A stretch of DNA of 64,000 nucleotides from Fumia xinanensis (GTDB lineage: Bacteria > Bacillota > Clostridia > Oscillospirales > Ruminococcaceae). The DNA lies in NCBI RefSeq assembly GCF_014384905.1, contig NZ_JACRSV010000001.1, positions 992,001 to 1,056,000 of the forward strand, in the 5' to 3' direction. Position numbers and translations under genes: made by a program. This document shows, one piece after another, positions 63,200 to 64,000 of this stretch. Numbering within the stretch: the first letter of the stretch is position 1; each line of letters begins with the position of its first letter. The notes beneath the pieces are model-generated. The model saw only the letters and a list, made by a program, of their open reading frames with translations. It ran no database searches and had not been told where the DNA came from.

Positions 63200-63253
63200 G
63201 ATGATAAGGGAAACAGGAGAGGGCAGAAAGTTCATCATTCTGCCGTAATTTTA

Positions 63254-63282
63254 TTGCCAATGAATGGAAATTATGGTACAAT
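63254..63282 (+). promoter_or_regulatory. Promoter for the cobalamin riboswitch-cbiM transcript
   Basis: TTGCCA (63254-63259), a 17-base spacer and TACAAT (63277-63282), preceded by TGG. It begins about 15 bases before the riboswitch. Confidence 0.65.
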
Positions 63283-63296
63283 TAAAAAGCTTTAAT

Positions 63297-63482
63297 AGTT
63301 GGTATCGGTTGCGCGGGAAGCCGCGCATTAAAAGGGAATCGGGTGCAAATCCCGAGCAGTCCTGCTGCCGTGTGGAAAGAGGACGCTTCCATGCGCTGCT
63401 TTGGCGGCGCGGCCACTGGGGGAAACCCTGGGAAGGCGGAAGATACAGTCTGCTGACGTCCGAGCCGGAAGACCTGCCGATG
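63297..63482 (+). ncRNA. Cobalamin riboswitch
   Basis: The class-defining B12 box core GAGCAGTCCTGCTGCC is near 63353, preceded by the P1/P2 region with AAAAGGGAATCGGGTGCAAA, then GCCACTGGGG...CTGGGAAGGCG and the closing ACAGTCTGCTGACGTCCGAG, GCCGGAAGACCTGCC. It precedes the cobalt transporter gene cbiM, a standard B12-riboswitch target, so coenzyme B12 should repress cobalt uptake. The sequence to the terminator at 63739 is the expression platform. Confidence 0.93.
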
Positions 63483-63738
63483 CGCTCCGCATCGCCAAAA
63501 TGCGGAAGGCGGTAACTTCACAGTGTATGGGGTGTATCGTTTGCTTAAGGAAAAAGCGGAAAGAAGACGGGGTATTTGACCGAGAAGCCGGCCGGCGGGT
63601 TTTTTCTGGAAAAATACGGCTTTTTAGCTTTTCTGTCTGAGGAATATGCATCTGATCGCCAATATCGGCGCTATTGCAATGGATTTTCCTCATACGGAGC
63701 GAGGTTTTCTTTGCGTCTATTTTCGTGCGGACGAAAAG

Positions 63739-63790
63739 CCCCGGGTAAACTGTTCTGCTTCATAGCAGGGACGGTTTTCCGGGGATTTTT
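63739..63790 (+). terminator. Riboswitch expression-platform terminator
   Basis: CCCCGG... and ...CCGGGG with an inner stem and ATTTTT at 63785-63790, 37 bases before cbiM. It likely terminates the transcript when B12 is bound. Pairing is imperfect in the middle. Confidence 0.6.
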
Positions 63791-63826
63791 GTCGTTTTGG
63801 TAAGTACATCTATTGGAGGAAAAATC

Positions 63827-64000
63827 ATGAAAACATCAAAAGTCCAGAAATTCGCAGTCGCCGTGGCGACGGCCCTCAGCCTCATGCTGCTCTTCCCGAT
63901 GGTCAAGGGCCAGGCCATGCACATCGCCGAGGGGTATTTGGCCCCCGGGTGGTGCATCTTGTGGGGAGCCTTATGCCTGCCGTTTGTGGTGTGGGGCGTG
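63827..64000 (+). CDS. cbiM: Cobalt ECF transporter S component CbiM (N-terminal part, truncated by window end)
   Basis: Substrate-binding membrane subunit of the CbiMNQO cobalt transporter. The 58 visible residues contain an N-terminal signal-like hydrophobic stretch (TALSLMLLFPMVKGQA) followed by the mature family start MHIAEGYLAPGWCIL, whose histidine coordinates the metal in CbiM proteins. ATG 63827 follows TTGGAGGA. The gene continues beyond the window; cbiN, cbiQ and cbiO are expected next. Confidence 0.9.
   Translation, partial: MKTSKVQKFAVAVATALSLMLLFPMVKGQAMHIAEGYLAPGWCILWGALCLPFVVWGV

Overview
The window looks like chromosomal DNA of an anaerobic, endospore-forming, low-redox Gram-positive bacterium of the class Clostridia, probably Oscillospirales/Ruminococcaceae-like (inference). 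The reasons are: a PolC-type replicative polymerase, the forespore sigma factor SigG behind a SigG-type promoter, strong AGGAGG-like ribosome binding sites, GatCAB, NAD-dependent DNA ligase, the redox regulator Rex, AdhE, NfnAB, and GTAGGGGCGG-type intergenic repeats. No phage, insertion sequence, CRISPR array or rRNA is visible. I found one tRNA and one cobalamin riboswitch.

Layout: 1-2227 is the 3' part of polC. 2309-10533 is a complete biosynthetic histidine operon, hisZGDCBHAFIE, with long hairpins in two of its gaps. 10770-12119 encodes a sodium:amino-acid symporter. 12251-15708 is an ACT protein-hom-lysC operon behind a promoter and a terminator-like leader. 15746-17495 is pyrK-pyrD, followed by ruvX, an XRE-type membrane regulator and an acyl-CoA synthetase. 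21300-24735 is an accessory patch with a DUF3788-like gene, a frameshifted type IV prepilin-like pseudogene, two membrane genes, a TetR regulator with two matching operators, and a GNAT acetyltransferase. 24888-33255 holds a flavoprotein, a GT4 glycosyltransferase, ligA and gatCAB. 33334-37879 holds a possible 28-residue membrane microprotein, a GH2 enzyme, deoD and a GH20 enzyme. 38061-43842 holds tRNA-Pro, rex, and icd, acn and purB on the minus strand behind a Rex-like operator. 43876-46981 holds a choline-binding-repeat surface protein and an aminotransferase. 47732-50573 is adhE with a consensus promoter and a perfect Rex operator. 50586-52819 holds pyrE and two membrane proteins. 52842-58957 holds a D-2-hydroxyacid dehydrogenase, LysR, an iron alcohol dehydrogenase and nfnAB, whose 3' end is duplicated. 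59109-60793 holds a small protein pair and sigG. 61007-63141 holds a glycolipid synthase-like GT28 enzyme and a flippase-like membrane protein. 63254-64000 holds a cobalamin riboswitch and the start of cbiM.

How the genes work together: the main theme is redox balance in a fermenter. Rex senses NADH/NAD+, and its gene lies between two apparent targets: adhE (ethanol formation, NADH disposal) and the purB-acn-icd unit (oxidative TCA branch, 2-oxoglutarate and NADPH supply). NfnAB next to an iron ADH links NADH, NADPH and ferredoxin. The rest is mostly biosynthesis (His, Asp family, pyrimidines), translation quality (GatCAB), and envelope glycolipid and surface functions. I did not find a clearly new multi-gene system. 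The observations most worth checking are the Rex site on the TCA operon, the TetR operator pair, the duplicated nfnB tail, the broken prepilin gene and the 28-residue microprotein.
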